Assembly (NCBI GenBank): GCA_964385195.1
Contig: CAYLOC010000106.1
Location: forward strand, 1 to 10,953
Direction: 5' to 3'
DNA length: 10,953 bases
From: CAYLOC01 sp964385195
GTDB taxonomy: Bacteria > Actinomycetota > Actinomycetes > Propionibacteriales > Nocardioidaceae
Part shown: positions 5,411-10,953 of the stretch, piece after piece
Layout of the letters: each line of letters opens with the position of its first letter
How positions within the stretch are numbered: the first letter of the stretch is position 1
Translations under genes and position numbers: made by a program
Notes under the pieces: model-generated
What the model saw: the letters and a program-made list of their open reading frames with translations, nothing else
Database searches by the model: none
Told to the model about the DNA's origin: nothing

Positions 5411-5640
5411 TGCGGTGGCGCCGGAAACGTTGGCAGCGGATCACCTCCGCCGAGCCGGGTGAGTCAGACCGGATCCGGCGAAGGGAACGGCGCTACCTGC
5501 TGATGATGGGGGTCTGCATGGCGCTGATCGTGCTGGCCTGGTTCGTGGTGCGGCTGTACTCCACCGCCGCCGCGGTGGCGATGAGCGCGGTCGCGCTCGG
5601 CATCCCTCCGGTCGCCGCGATCGTGGCGAACCGCCGCTGA
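5410..5640 (+). CDS. DUF3099 small membrane protein
   Basis: A 76-aa protein of DUF3099 type. The N-terminal 30 residues are very basic (RWRRKRWQR, RIRRRERR). Two hydrophobic segments follow, about 30-48 (LLMMGVCMALIVLAWFVV) and 53-72 (AAAVAMSAVALGIPPVAAIV), ending in ANRR. The basic N-terminus and C-terminus probably stay in the cytoplasm, with a short outside loop. The function is unknown. The ATG shares its A with the sseC stop codon (TGATG), so it is coupled to the cysA-sseC unit. The family and this gene order are typical of actinomycetes, which supports the assignment. Confidence 0.83.
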   Translation: MRWRRKRWQRITSAEPGESDRIRRRERRYLLMMGVCMALIVLAWFVVRLYSTAAAVAMSAVALGIPPVAAIVANRR

Positions 5641-5657
5641 CGTCGGCCCCGGCCGGA

Positions 5658-5679
5658 TCGGGTGTGGGTCTGCACCCGA
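5658..5679. terminator. possible terminator hairpin after DUF3099
   Basis: TCGGGTG (5658-5664) pairs with CACCCGA (5673-5679), a 7-bp stem with an 8-nt loop, 18 nt after the DUF3099 stop. No T-run follows. It may separate the sulfur operon from the sugar-nucleotide genes, or be an operator for the latter. Confidence 0.35.
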
Positions 5680-5729
5680 AATGTGGGAGTCTGGGGGTAC
5701 TGGACACTCACTGGCCGACAGGGGGAAGG

Positions 5730-6827
5730 ATGCCATCCGATCACCGCTACGCCGTTGTGGTTGCTGGCGGCGCCGGGACCCGGTTGTGGCCGTTGAGCCG
5801 GGAGCGGTTGCCGAAGCAGATGCGGGCGTTGATGAGCGATAAGACGCTGATCAACGAGACGGTGGACCGGATCCGTGGCGTGGTGCCGGTGGGCAACATT
5901 TATGTGTCCACTACTGCTAACTATGAGGAGATGGTGCGGGATCTGGTGCCGGACCTGCCGGCGGAGAATCTGATCGTGGAGCCGGTGGCGCGTGGTACGG
6001 CGGCGGCGTTCGCGTTGTTGTCGCACACGCTGGCCTCGCGGGATCCGGATGCGATCGTGTTCAGTCTGGCCTCTGACCATGCGATCACCGAGATCGACCG
6101 GTTCGCGCACACCCTGGTCGACTGTTTTGAGTTCATCGAGGCCCATCCGGAACACATCGCGTTGGTGGGGATTACCCCGACCCGTCCGGATACCGGTCTG
6201 GGTTATGTGAAGATCCGGCGGCAGCGGCTGCAGGACGAGCCGTTGGTGCATGCGGCGGAGAAGTTCGTGGAGAAGCCGAGCCAGGAGGTCGCGCAGGGGT
6301 ACGTCGACTCGGGGGACTACTTCTGGAACGCCGGCTACTACTGTTTCGCTGCGGCTACGTTGCTGGCGGCCTACGACGACGCCGACCCGGGTTTGGGGGA
6401 GGCGGCGCGGGCGTTCGCGGCCTCCGGCGCGGTTGATGACTACCTGAAGGCGCCGGAGAAGGTGCATGAGATCGAGGTGATCGACTCCGGTAAGTACCCG
6501 CTTGCGGTGGTCCCGGGGCATTTCACGTGGAGTGATATCGGTAACTGGCGGGCGCTGCACCAGGCGTTGTCCGACCTTGGTGGGCAGAGCCTGGTGGCCA
6601 GCGACCCGCAGCACCATATCGATGTGGAGTCCCGGAACTGTCTGGTGTTCGCCGCACCGGCGGAGGAGGGTCAGGGTCAGGACCGCATCGTGGCTACGAT
6701 CGGGCTGGACAACATCGTGGTGGTCGACACCGAGGACGTGACGTTGGTGTTGGACAAGGACCATGCTGAGCAGCTGCCGAAGATGTTGGAGCTGCTGCGG
6801 CAACGGGAGATGAGGAAGTACCTGTGA
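5730..6827 (+). CDS. manC: mannose-1-phosphate guanylyltransferase
   Basis: A 365-aa cytosolic nucleotidyltransferase making GDP-mannose from mannose-1-phosphate and GTP. GGAGTRLWPLSRERLPK (13-29) is the nucleotide-binding signature with the pyrophosphorylase Arg and Lys. Other family motifs are VEPVARGTAA (83-92), SDH (115-117), KFVEKP (178-183), YFWNAGYY (197-204) and HFTWSDIGNWRAL (264-276). The last 65 residues form the left-handed beta-helix-like end (NCLVFA, IGLDNIVVVDTEDVTLV). Length fits the single-domain class; there is no fused isomerase domain. The start at 5730 is set by AGGGGGAAGG just upstream; an open frame from 5664 lacks such a site. It is followed after 40 nt by the epimerase-like gene. 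Third codon positions favour G (GTG, TTG, CTG), unlike the C-favouring neighbours. Assignment to GMP over other sugar nucleotidyltransferases rests on the FTWSDIGNW motif. Confidence 0.93.
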   Translation: MPSDHRYAVVVAGGAGTRLWPLSRERLPKQMRALMSDKTLINETVDRIRGVVPVGNIYVSTTANYEEMVRDLVPDLPAENLIVEPVARGTAAAFALLSHTLASRDPDAIVFSLASDHAITEIDRFAHTLVDCFEFIEAHPEHIALVGITPTRPDTGLGYVKIRRQRLQDEPLVHAAEKFVEKPSQEVAQGYVDSGDYFWNAGYYCFAAATLLAAYDDADPGLGEAARAFAASGAVDDYLKAPEKVHEIEVIDSGKYPLAVVPGHFTWSDIGNWRALHQALSDLGGQSLVASDPQHHIDVESRNCLVFAAPAEEGQGQDRIVATIGLDNIVVVDTEDVTLVLDKDHAEQLPKMLELLRQREMRKYL

Positions 6828-6867
6828 GGGCTTCTGTCCTCGGTGGCCCGACCCAGGAGGGGTAAGG

Positions 6868-8211
6868 ATGACTGCGCATACGCTCAGCGCTGACCGGGTG
6901 GCGGCGCTGGTGGCGTCGGGGTCGCCGTACGTGCACATCATCACGATCGCCACCAAGCCCGACATCATCAAGCAGGCCCCGGTGTACGCCGAGCTGGCGC
7001 GTCGCGGGGAGCAGGTGCTGGTGTGTCATACCGGGCAGCACCATGATCACCGTTACAGCGGCGCCATGCTGGAGGAGTTCGGGATGACCCCGGACGTCCA
7101 CCTGGGCATCGAGGGGCCGCTGGCGCAGAAGGTGGCCCAGATCATCGACCGGTTCTCGGCTGTGTTGGACACGCTGCTCAGGGCCGGTCTGACGCCGGTG
7201 CCTTATATCCACGGCGACACGATGACCTCGATGGCGGTCGGGGTCGGGTCCTACCTGAACCGGGTGGCGTGTGTCCACGTCGAGGCCGGGATCCGGACGC
7301 TGACGCCGAAGGCGGAGGTGTATCGGCAGTTCCTGGCCGACCATGCCCGCGGCGTCTTCGACTGGGATGGGTACGCGAAGGCCATGCGGGACCCGTCGAA
7401 CTTCGAGCGGGGGAGTCGTGAGCCGTTCCCGGAGCAGTTCAACACCCGGGTCTCCGACGCCGCCACCGGGTTCCACGCCGCTCCGGTGGAGGTGGTGCGG
7501 GAGTACCTGCTCGATGAGGGGTTTCCGGCCGACACCATCGAGGTCGTCGGGAACACCGTGGTCGACGCCACTCTTGCTGCCCGGGCCGATGCTGCGCGGG
7601 CGCAGGTGTTCGACCGCTACCCTCAACTGCGCACCGGGCGGTTCATCCGGATCTGCATCCACCGGCGGGAGAACACCAGCGACCGGCATCGGTTCACGGT
7701 GTTGTTCGACGCGATGGAGCAGCTCATCCGCAAGGGGCACAGCGTGTTGCTGATCTCGCTGTTCGGGACCGAGGAGGCGATCGACCGACACCGGCTGCGG
7801 GCGCGGGTGCAGGCGCTGGCGGAGGAGTTCCCCGAGACGTTCCTCTACTCCGATGTGTGGCCGCACTACCGAGACGTGATCGCGGCGATGCTGCAGTGCG
7901 CGGTCGTGGCCACCGACTCCGGGAGCATGCAGGAGGAGATGAACATCCTGGGCGTGCCGTGTGTGACACTGCGGTTCGGCACCGACCGGGGCGAGTCCGT
8001 CCTCGCGGGCTCCAACGTGCTCGCACCCCCGGTCACCCCGGAGTTCGTCGTCTCGGTCATCGAGGGCGCGATGGGCGACCCGGCGCTGCGAGAGGCGGGC
8101 AACATCTACGGCGAGCACGTCAGCCAGCGCCTGGTCGAGGAGGTACTGCGCCGACTCCGGCCCGGCACCGGCCTGTTCCGCTCCGAGGAGCAGCGACTCG
8201 GCCTGGCCTGA
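6868..8211 (+). CDS. divergent UDP-GlcNAc 2-epimerase-family enzyme
   Basis: A 447-aa protein of the UDP-N-acetylglucosamine 2-epimerase family (GT-B fold, PF02350), usually about 370-390 aa. The E. coli WecB catalytic residues can be aligned: Asp117 in HGDT, Glu139 in HVEAGIRT, Glu189 in PFPEQFNTR, His265 in IHRREN. ATKPDIIKQAP (28-38) replaces the usual GTRPEAIK, so the Arg is Lys. TDSGSMQEE (349-357) replaces TDSGGIQEE, and the usual PVHxNP motif is not seen. An extra 36 residues or so (about 147-185) separate the two catalytic Glu. There are also about 20 extra N-terminal residues and a charged C-terminal tail. It probably epimerises UDP-GlcNAc to UDP-ManNAc, but substrate and even reaction type are uncertain. 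ATG 6868 follows AGGAGG by 7 nt. Cotranscription with manC is likely. Confidence 0.85.
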   Translation: MTAHTLSADRVAALVASGSPYVHIITIATKPDIIKQAPVYAELARRGEQVLVCHTGQHHDHRYSGAMLEEFGMTPDVHLGIEGPLAQKVAQIIDRFSAVLDTLLRAGLTPVPYIHGDTMTSMAVGVGSYLNRVACVHVEAGIRTLTPKAEVYRQFLADHARGVFDWDGYAKAMRDPSNFERGSREPFPEQFNTRVSDAATGFHAAPVEVVREYLLDEGFPADTIEVVGNTVVDATLAARADAARAQVFDRYPQLRTGRFIRICIHRRENTSDRHRFTVLFDAMEQLIRKGHSVLLISLFGTEEAIDRHRLRARVQALAEEFPETFLYSDVWPHYRDVIAAMLQCAVVATDSGSMQEEMNILGVPCVTLRFGTDRGESVLAGSNVLAPPVTPEFVVSVIEGAMGDPALREAGNIYGEHVSQRLVEEVLRRLRPGTGLFRSEEQRLGLA

Positions 8212-8218
8212 GGGCCAG
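8203..8218 (+). terminator. hairpin over the stop of the epimerase-like gene
   Basis: CTGGCC (8203-8208) and GGCCAG (8213-8218) form a 6-bp stem with loop TGAG, which includes the TGA stop. There is no T-run. It may act as a terminator for the manC unit before the convergent dtd. Confidence 0.33.
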
Positions 8219-8240
8219 CCCACGGATCGGAGGAGGGTAT

Positions 8241-8297
8241 CCGACGGGGGCGTGGTGAGGGCGTGGTGAGGACGCGTTGCTAGGCCGACGGGGGCGT
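8241..8297. repeat. short direct repeats between convergent genes
   Basis: GCGTGGTGAGG is repeated in perfect tandem (8250-8260 and 8261-8271). CCGACGGGGGCGT occurs at 8241-8253 and again at 8285-8297, 44 bp apart; the second copy lies in the last codons of dtd. The pattern suggests a small local duplication or slippage. Confidence 0.6.
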
Positions 8298-8741
8298 CGG
8301 ATCCTTGGGCGGTGGCGGGTAGTCGACGATCACCGTCACCGGGCCGTCGTTGACCAACTCCACCTGCATGTGGGCACCGAACACGCCCGTCTCCACGTGT
8401 GCCCCGAGGGCACGCAACTGGGCGCAGAACTCGTCGTACAGCGGCTTGGACACCGGCTCCGGGGCGGCCTGTGACCAGGATGGACGCCGTCCCTTGCGGG
8501 TATCGGCGTACAACGTGAACTGGCTGACCACCAGAAGCGGGGCGCCGAGGTCGCTTGCGGACGCCTCACCCTCCAGGATCCGCATCCCCCAGACCTTCGC
8601 GGCCAGCCGCGCCGCATGCTCGGGGGTGTCGGTATGGGTCACCCCAAGAAGTACGACGAGTCCCGGACCCTCCACCTTCCCTACGACAGCGCCGTCGACA
8701 CGAACCTCGGCCGAACGCACCCGCTGGATCACCGCCCGCAT
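8280..8741 (-). CDS. dtd: D-aminoacyl-tRNA deacylase
   Basis: A 153-aa DTD family protein that removes D-amino acids (and Gly from tRNA-Ala) mischarged on tRNA. It opens with MRAVIQRVRSAEVRVDG, the family N-terminus. The catalytic-site motif SQFTLYADTRKGRRPSW spans 73-89, and the Gly-cisPro motif NDGPVTV is at 131-137. It probably acts as a cytosolic homodimer. After the family core there is a proline-rich tail (about 141-153, PPPPKDPTPP) not typical of DTD; part of it is encoded by the repeated 13-mer described at 8285-8297. ATG 8741 fits the family start and a leaderless transcript; an in-frame GTG at 8750 would add three residues. It converges with the epimerase-like gene. Confidence 0.95.
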   Translation of the reverse strand: MRAVIQRVRSAEVRVDGAVVGKVEGPGLVVLLGVTHTDTPEHAARLAAKVWGMRILEGEASASDLGAPLLVVSQFTLYADTRKGRRPSWSQAAPEPVSKPLYDEFCAQLRALGAHVETGVFGAHMQVELVNDGPVTVIVDYPPPPKDPTPPSA

Positions 8742-8748
8742 GCCACAC

Positions 8749-8754
8749 ACCGTA
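8749..8754 (-). promoter_or_regulatory. -10 box of leaderless dtd
   Basis: TACGGT on the minus strand fits TAnnnT and ends 7 nt before the ATG at 8741; no ribosome site is present. No clear -35 is visible. Confidence 0.4.
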
Positions 8755-8784
8755 GCGGTTCCCGGTCGAAGGCGGCCTGGGCGT

Positions 8785-8790
8785 TAGACT
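8785..8790 (+). promoter_or_regulatory. -10 box of the 32-aa membrane peptide gene
   Basis: TAGACT ends 8 nt before the GTG at 8799, consistent with a leaderless transcript. It is identical to the box before the Fur gene at 9507-9512. It also lies about 30 bp from the divergent dtd -10. Confidence 0.45.
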
Positions 8791-8798
8791 CCGTGAGC

Positions 8799-8897
8799 GT
8801 GGAAGCGTTCTTCGTGTCCCTGCTGGCATTGACCGCCGCAGTGGTGGCCTGGTTCGCCGGGAGAGCGGTCTACCTGCTGTATCGTCACCAGCCCTGA
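8799..8897 (+). CDS. 32-aa single-pass membrane peptide
   Basis: A 32-residue peptide starting VEAFFVSLLALTAAVV and continuing AWFAGRAVYLLYRHQP. Residues about 4-28 form one membrane helix, with Arg22 near its end and a basic tail (YRHQP). GTG 8799 is preferred because TAGACT lies 8 nt upstream and there is no ribosome site; a GTG at 8793 in the same frame would add two residues. The nitrobindin-like gene begins 29 nt after the stop and lacks a strong ribosome site of its own, so the two are probably cotranscribed. Function unknown. Small membrane peptides of this kind (helix, WFAG, then YRLY-like tail) seem familiar from actinomycetes, but I cannot name a family. Confidence 0.62.
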   Translation: MEAFFVSLLALTAAVVAWFAGRAVYLLYRHQP

Positions 8898-8926
8898 CCT
8901 CCACCCCAGAAGGCCCGACCAGACCG

Positions 8927-9463
8927 ATGCCGTTCCAGATCCCCTCCGATCTCCATCCCGACCTGATGCCCGTGGCGTTCCTGCTCGGCCAGTGGCGAGG
9001 GAACGGACACGGGGACTATCCGACGATCGAGTCGTTCGAGTTCGGCCAGGAGGCCGGCTTCACCCACGACGGCCGGCCGTTCCTGCACTACTTCAGCCGG
9101 ACCTGGGAAATCGGCGACGACGGCAGCGAGGGCCGCCCCCTCGCCCTGGAGACCGGGTTCCTCCGCCCGCAGCCGGACGGCGCCATCGAGTGGGTGCTGG
9201 CCCACCCCACCGGGATCACCGAGATCTGGTACGGCACCGTGGACGGCGCGAAGATAGAGGTCAGCACCGACGCGGTGGCGCGGACCACGACGGCCAAGGA
9301 GTACGTCGCCGGAAAGCGCCTGTACGGCCTGGTCGAGGGAGATCTGATGTGGGCCTTCGACATGGCCGCCATGGGCCAGGATATGCAACCCCACATCTGG
9401 GCACGCCTGCAACGAGCCGAGCCACCCGGGGCGCGGGCGCCCACCGCCGATTCGTCCGATTGA
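8927..9463 (+). CDS. nitrobindin-like heme beta-barrel protein
   Basis: A 178-aa protein of the nitrobindin/FABP-like family (PF08768, formerly DUF1794; mycobacterial relatives Rv0813c and Rv2717c). These are ten-stranded beta-barrels, and many bind ferric heme and react with NO or peroxynitrite. Visible motifs: LLGQWRGNGHGDYPTI (19-34) containing GxWxGxG, LALETGFLRP (72-81), IEWVLAHPTGITEI (87-100) and MQPHIWARLQR (153-163), whose His156 matches the proximal heme ligand position. The last 15 residues are disordered-looking (Ala, Pro, Ser). The ribosome site is weak (AGAAGG, 13 nt before the ATG), suggesting dependence on the upstream small gene. No signal peptide, so it is cytosolic. The fur gene begins 56 nt later with its own promoter. 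Confidence 0.9.
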   Translation: MPFQIPSDLHPDLMPVAFLLGQWRGNGHGDYPTIESFEFGQEAGFTHDGRPFLHYFSRTWEIGDDGSEGRPLALETGFLRPQPDGAIEWVLAHPTGITEIWYGTVDGAKIEVSTDAVARTTTAKEYVAGKRLYGLVEGDLMWAFDMAAMGQDMQPHIWARLQRAEPPGARAPTADSSD

Positions 9464-9506
9464 GGCGAGGGTGTTCTCGCGGGGGCGGGTCGGACGGATC
9501 GGGTCC

Positions 9507-9512
9507 TAGACT
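9507..9512 (+). promoter_or_regulatory. -10 box of leaderless Fur-family gene
   Basis: TAGACT ends 7 nt before the GTG at 9520, with no ribosome site between. I see no Fur-box-like A/T-rich palindrome around it, so autoregulation is not supported by sequence. Confidence 0.5.
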
Positions 9513-9519
9513 GGGCGTC

Positions 9520-9933
9520 GTGGCGCTATCGGACCGCCTGCGTGAGCACGGCTACCGCATGACTCCGCAGCGCAAGTGTGTGCTCGACGCGGTCACCGAC
9601 CTCAAACACGCCACCCCGGATGACGTGTATGCGTGGGTGCACGAGCGTGGTGGTGGGGTCAACCTCTCCACGGTCTATCGCACCCTGGAGGTGCTGGAGG
9701 AGATCGGCCTGGTGACCCACGCGCACCTCAGCCACGGTGCCCCGACGTACCATGCGGCCGCCGAGCCGGAACACCTGCACCTGGTTTGCCGGGAGTGCCA
9801 GGCAGTGACGTCGCTGCCGCCAGAGGCAGTAGCCTCGATGGTGGAGGCGCTGCGTAGCCAGCAGGGCTTCGAGACCGACGTCGGGCACCTGACGGTGTTC
9901 GGCACCTGCAAGCGATGCAAGGAGAACCGGTGA
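9520..9933 (+). CDS. Fur-family metal-responsive transcriptional repressor
   Basis: A 137-aa Fur superfamily regulator (PF01475). The N-terminal winged helix includes YRMTPQRKCVLDAV (12-25) and the recognition helix NLSTVYRTLEVLEEIGLV (48-65). The C-terminal dimerisation and metal domain has HLHLVCREC (85-93) and VFGTCKRC (126-133). Cys90, Cys93, Cys130 and Cys133 form the structural Zn site; the His cluster and Glu82/Glu84 are candidate regulatory-metal ligands. Which metal or stress it senses (Fe, Zn, Mn, Ni or peroxide) cannot be decided from these motifs. GTG 9520 is set by the -10 box 7 nt upstream and by the family N-terminus. Its stop overlaps the start of the next gene by 4 nt, so the two are cotranscribed, linking a metal regulator to an Fe-S maintenance factor. 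Confidence 0.93.
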   Translation: MALSDRLREHGYRMTPQRKCVLDAVTDLKHATPDDVYAWVHERGGGVNLSTVYRTLEVLEEIGLVTHAHLSHGAPTYHAAAEPEHLHLVCRECQAVTSLPPEAVASMVEALRSQQGFETDVGHLTVFGTCKRCKENR

Positions 9934-10865
9934 CCTGGAGCAGCCCGTTGTTGTCCCTACCGGGAGCTGTCCCGGCTGAGGGCATGGACGAGGGTGTCGC
10001 CGCCCACTACGGAAACCCGTTCAAGGAGCAACAGACGCTGCTGAACGGAACGGGGTACGTCGACCTCTCCCATCGCGGAGTGGTACGAATCGAGGGTCCC
10101 GACCGGCTGTCGTGGCTCCATCTGCTGACCAGCCAGCACATGGAGAGCCTGGCGCCGGACACCTGGGTCACCGCCCTGACGCTGTCCGCGCAGGGACGCG
10201 TGGAGCATATGGTGACCGGGTACGACGACGGGACGGCCTTCTGGGCCCATGTCGAGCCGGGCGAGGCGGAGACCCTGGTTCCCTGGCTGGACTCGATGCG
10301 GTTCATGTCCCGGGTCGAGGTCAGCGACTGCACGTCGGACTGGGCGGTGGTCGCGCGGACGGCGACGTCGACAACCCTGGTCCCGCGGACGGAGTTGGAG
10401 TCCTCCGTTGCGGACGCCGCGCCATGCGGGATGTGGGCGCTGGAGGCGCTCCGGATCGCCCGCGGTGAGCCCCGGCTCGGACTCGACACCGACGACCGCG
10501 CGATCCCGAACGAGATGGGCTGGATCGGCACCGCCGTCCACATGGACAAGGGCTGCTACTGCGGCCAGGAGACCGTGGCCAGGGTCTACAACCTCGGTCG
10601 GCCCCCGCGGCGGCTCGTGCTGTTGCAGCTGGATGGGTCGGTCGATCGGTTACCCGTGACCGGAGACGCGGTGACGTACGGCGAGAAGCAGGTCGGGCGG
10701 GTCGGGTCGGCGGCCAGGCACTACGAGATGGGTCCGATCGCGCTCGCGCTGGTCAAGCGCAATGTCCCGGTGGAGGCAGAGTTGCTCGCTGGCGGGGTCG
10801 CCGCGGCGCAGGAGGTGCTGGTGGACCCCGACGTCGGCCTGCACGCCCGCCCCGTCCTGAAGTAA
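9930..10865 (+). CDS. ygfZ: YgfZ/GcvT-like folate-binding protein
   Basis: A 311-aa protein of the YgfZ (COG0354) branch of the GcvT fold, a tetrahydrofolate-dependent factor that helps maintain Fe-S enzymes. The diagnostic motif KGCYCGQETVAR spans 207-218, with the family Cys at 209 and an additional Cys211. GYVDLSHRGVVRIEGPDRLSWLHLLTSQ is an intact N-terminal region of the family (split: GYVDLSHRGVVRI then EGPDRLSWLHLLTSQ). The C-terminal domain includes RPPRRLVLLQLDG and VGRVGSAARHYEMGPIALAL. GTG 9930 forms GTGA with the fur stop and follows AAGGAG by 5 nt; an in-frame ATG at 9915, inside fur, lacks this spacing. Length is about normal for the family. It is likely the second gene of a fur-ygfZ operon. 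Confidence 0.93.
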   Translation: MTWSSPLLSLPGAVPAEGMDEGVAAHYGNPFKEQQTLLNGTGYVDLSHRGVVRIEGPDRLSWLHLLTSQHMESLAPDTWVTALTLSAQGRVEHMVTGYDDGTAFWAHVEPGEAETLVPWLDSMRFMSRVEVSDCTSDWAVVARTATSTTLVPRTELESSVADAAPCGMWALEALRIARGEPRLGLDTDDRAIPNEMGWIGTAVHMDKGCYCGQETVARVYNLGRPPRRLVLLQLDGSVDRLPVTGDAVTYGEKQVGRVGSAARHYEMGPIALALVKRNVPVEAELLAGGVAAAQEVLVDPDVGLHARPVLK

Positions 10866-10919
10866 CCCCCCTCCCCTCCGGTTGTCCTCTCCGCTCCCCT
10901 CCCGTTGAGTGGGCCCGCA

Positions 10920-10933
10920 CTCTCGCGCGAGAG
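10920..10933. repeat. perfect 14-bp palindrome after ygfZ
   Basis: CTCTCGCGCGAGAG is its own reverse complement and lies 55 nt after the ygfZ stop. It is followed by GGTCAGGTTTT. The octamer CCGTTGAG stands on each side (10902-10909 and 10946-10953). It may be a terminator hairpin (5-bp stem, GCGC loop), a protein-binding site, or part of a dispersed repeat cut by the window end. Confidence 0.5.
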
Positions 10934-10953
10934 GTCAGGTTTTCTCCGTTGAG

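Noticed and set aside
5493..6971. A 492-codon minus-strand open frame opposite manC
   Set aside because: No family pattern, biased composition, and complete overlap with well-supported manC.
6694..8223. A 509-codon open frame on the minus strand opposite the epimerase-like gene
   Set aside because: It is fully antisense to a gene with clear family motifs, and its product is a low-complexity mix of Arg, His, Pro, Gly and Val typical of G+C-rich shadow frames.
9465..9480. GCGAG/CTCGC inverted repeat before the Fur gene as terminator or operator
   Set aside because: Only 5 bp of stem in G+C-rich DNA, with no T-run and no A/T-rich Fur-box character.
1..10953. CRISPR array, insertion sequence, prophage or defence system
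   Set aside because: No regularly spaced repeats, no transposase, integrase or nuclease motifs; nearly all coding space belongs to housekeeping families.

Overview
This is a G+C-rich chromosomal window from an actinomycete. The evidence is a mycothiol synthase (MshD; mycothiol is the actinobacterial low-molecular-weight thiol), frequent GTG starts, small actinobacterial families (DUF1416, DUF3099), and several starts that look leaderless, with a TAnnnT -10 box 7-8 nt before the start codon. I cannot place the genus. Most genes are ordinary housekeeping or redox genes. I saw no CRISPR array, transposase, prophage or toxin-antitoxin module.

Layout. (1) 2-77: tRNA-Lys(UUU) on the minus strand. 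(2) 78-399: a gene-free stretch with a hairpin and weak promoter-like motifs, then a 63-aa protein of unknown function. (3) 687-2348: a phosphate unit, a PhoU-like DUF47 protein followed by a PiT permease. It converges on mshD (minus strand, 2361-3281) with only 12 bp between the two stop codons; both stops lie in one inverted repeat. (4) 3357-5640: a plus-strand sulfur block: a MoaD/ThiS-like carrier ending in Gly-Gly, a CxxC thioredoxin-like protein, a two-domain thiosulfate sulfurtransferase, a DUF1416 (SseC-like) protein and a DUF3099 membrane protein. Before the sulfurtransferase lies an unannotated 25-codon leaderless ORF with Cys at codons 15, 22 and 25, the last just before the stop. 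The RNA after it contains an anti-Shine-Dalgarno segment and a competing hairpin. (5) 5730-8211: a sugar-nucleotide pair, a mannose-1-phosphate guanylyltransferase and a divergent UDP-GlcNAc 2-epimerase-like enzyme with an extra segment of about 36 residues. Their codon style differs from their neighbours and they look like cargo in an otherwise conserved neighbourhood. (6) 8280-10865: D-aminoacyl-tRNA deacylase (minus strand), then on the plus strand a 32-aa membrane peptide, a nitrobindin-like heme beta-barrel protein, a Fur-family repressor and a YgfZ-like folate-binding protein for Fe-S cluster maintenance, the last two overlapping by 4 nt. (7) 10866-10953: non-coding, with a perfect 14-bp palindrome.

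How they may work together: mycothiol synthesis, sulfur transfer, a thioredoxin-like protein, a heme/NO-type sensor, a Fur regulator and an Fe-S maintenance protein form a thiol, sulfur and metal theme. I recall a related order (mshD, thiX, cysA2, sseC2, nitrobindin) from Mycobacterium tuberculosis around Rv0813c-Rv0819. The strongest regulatory signal is the Cys-containing leader peptide, which probably makes sulfurtransferase expression respond to cysteine supply.
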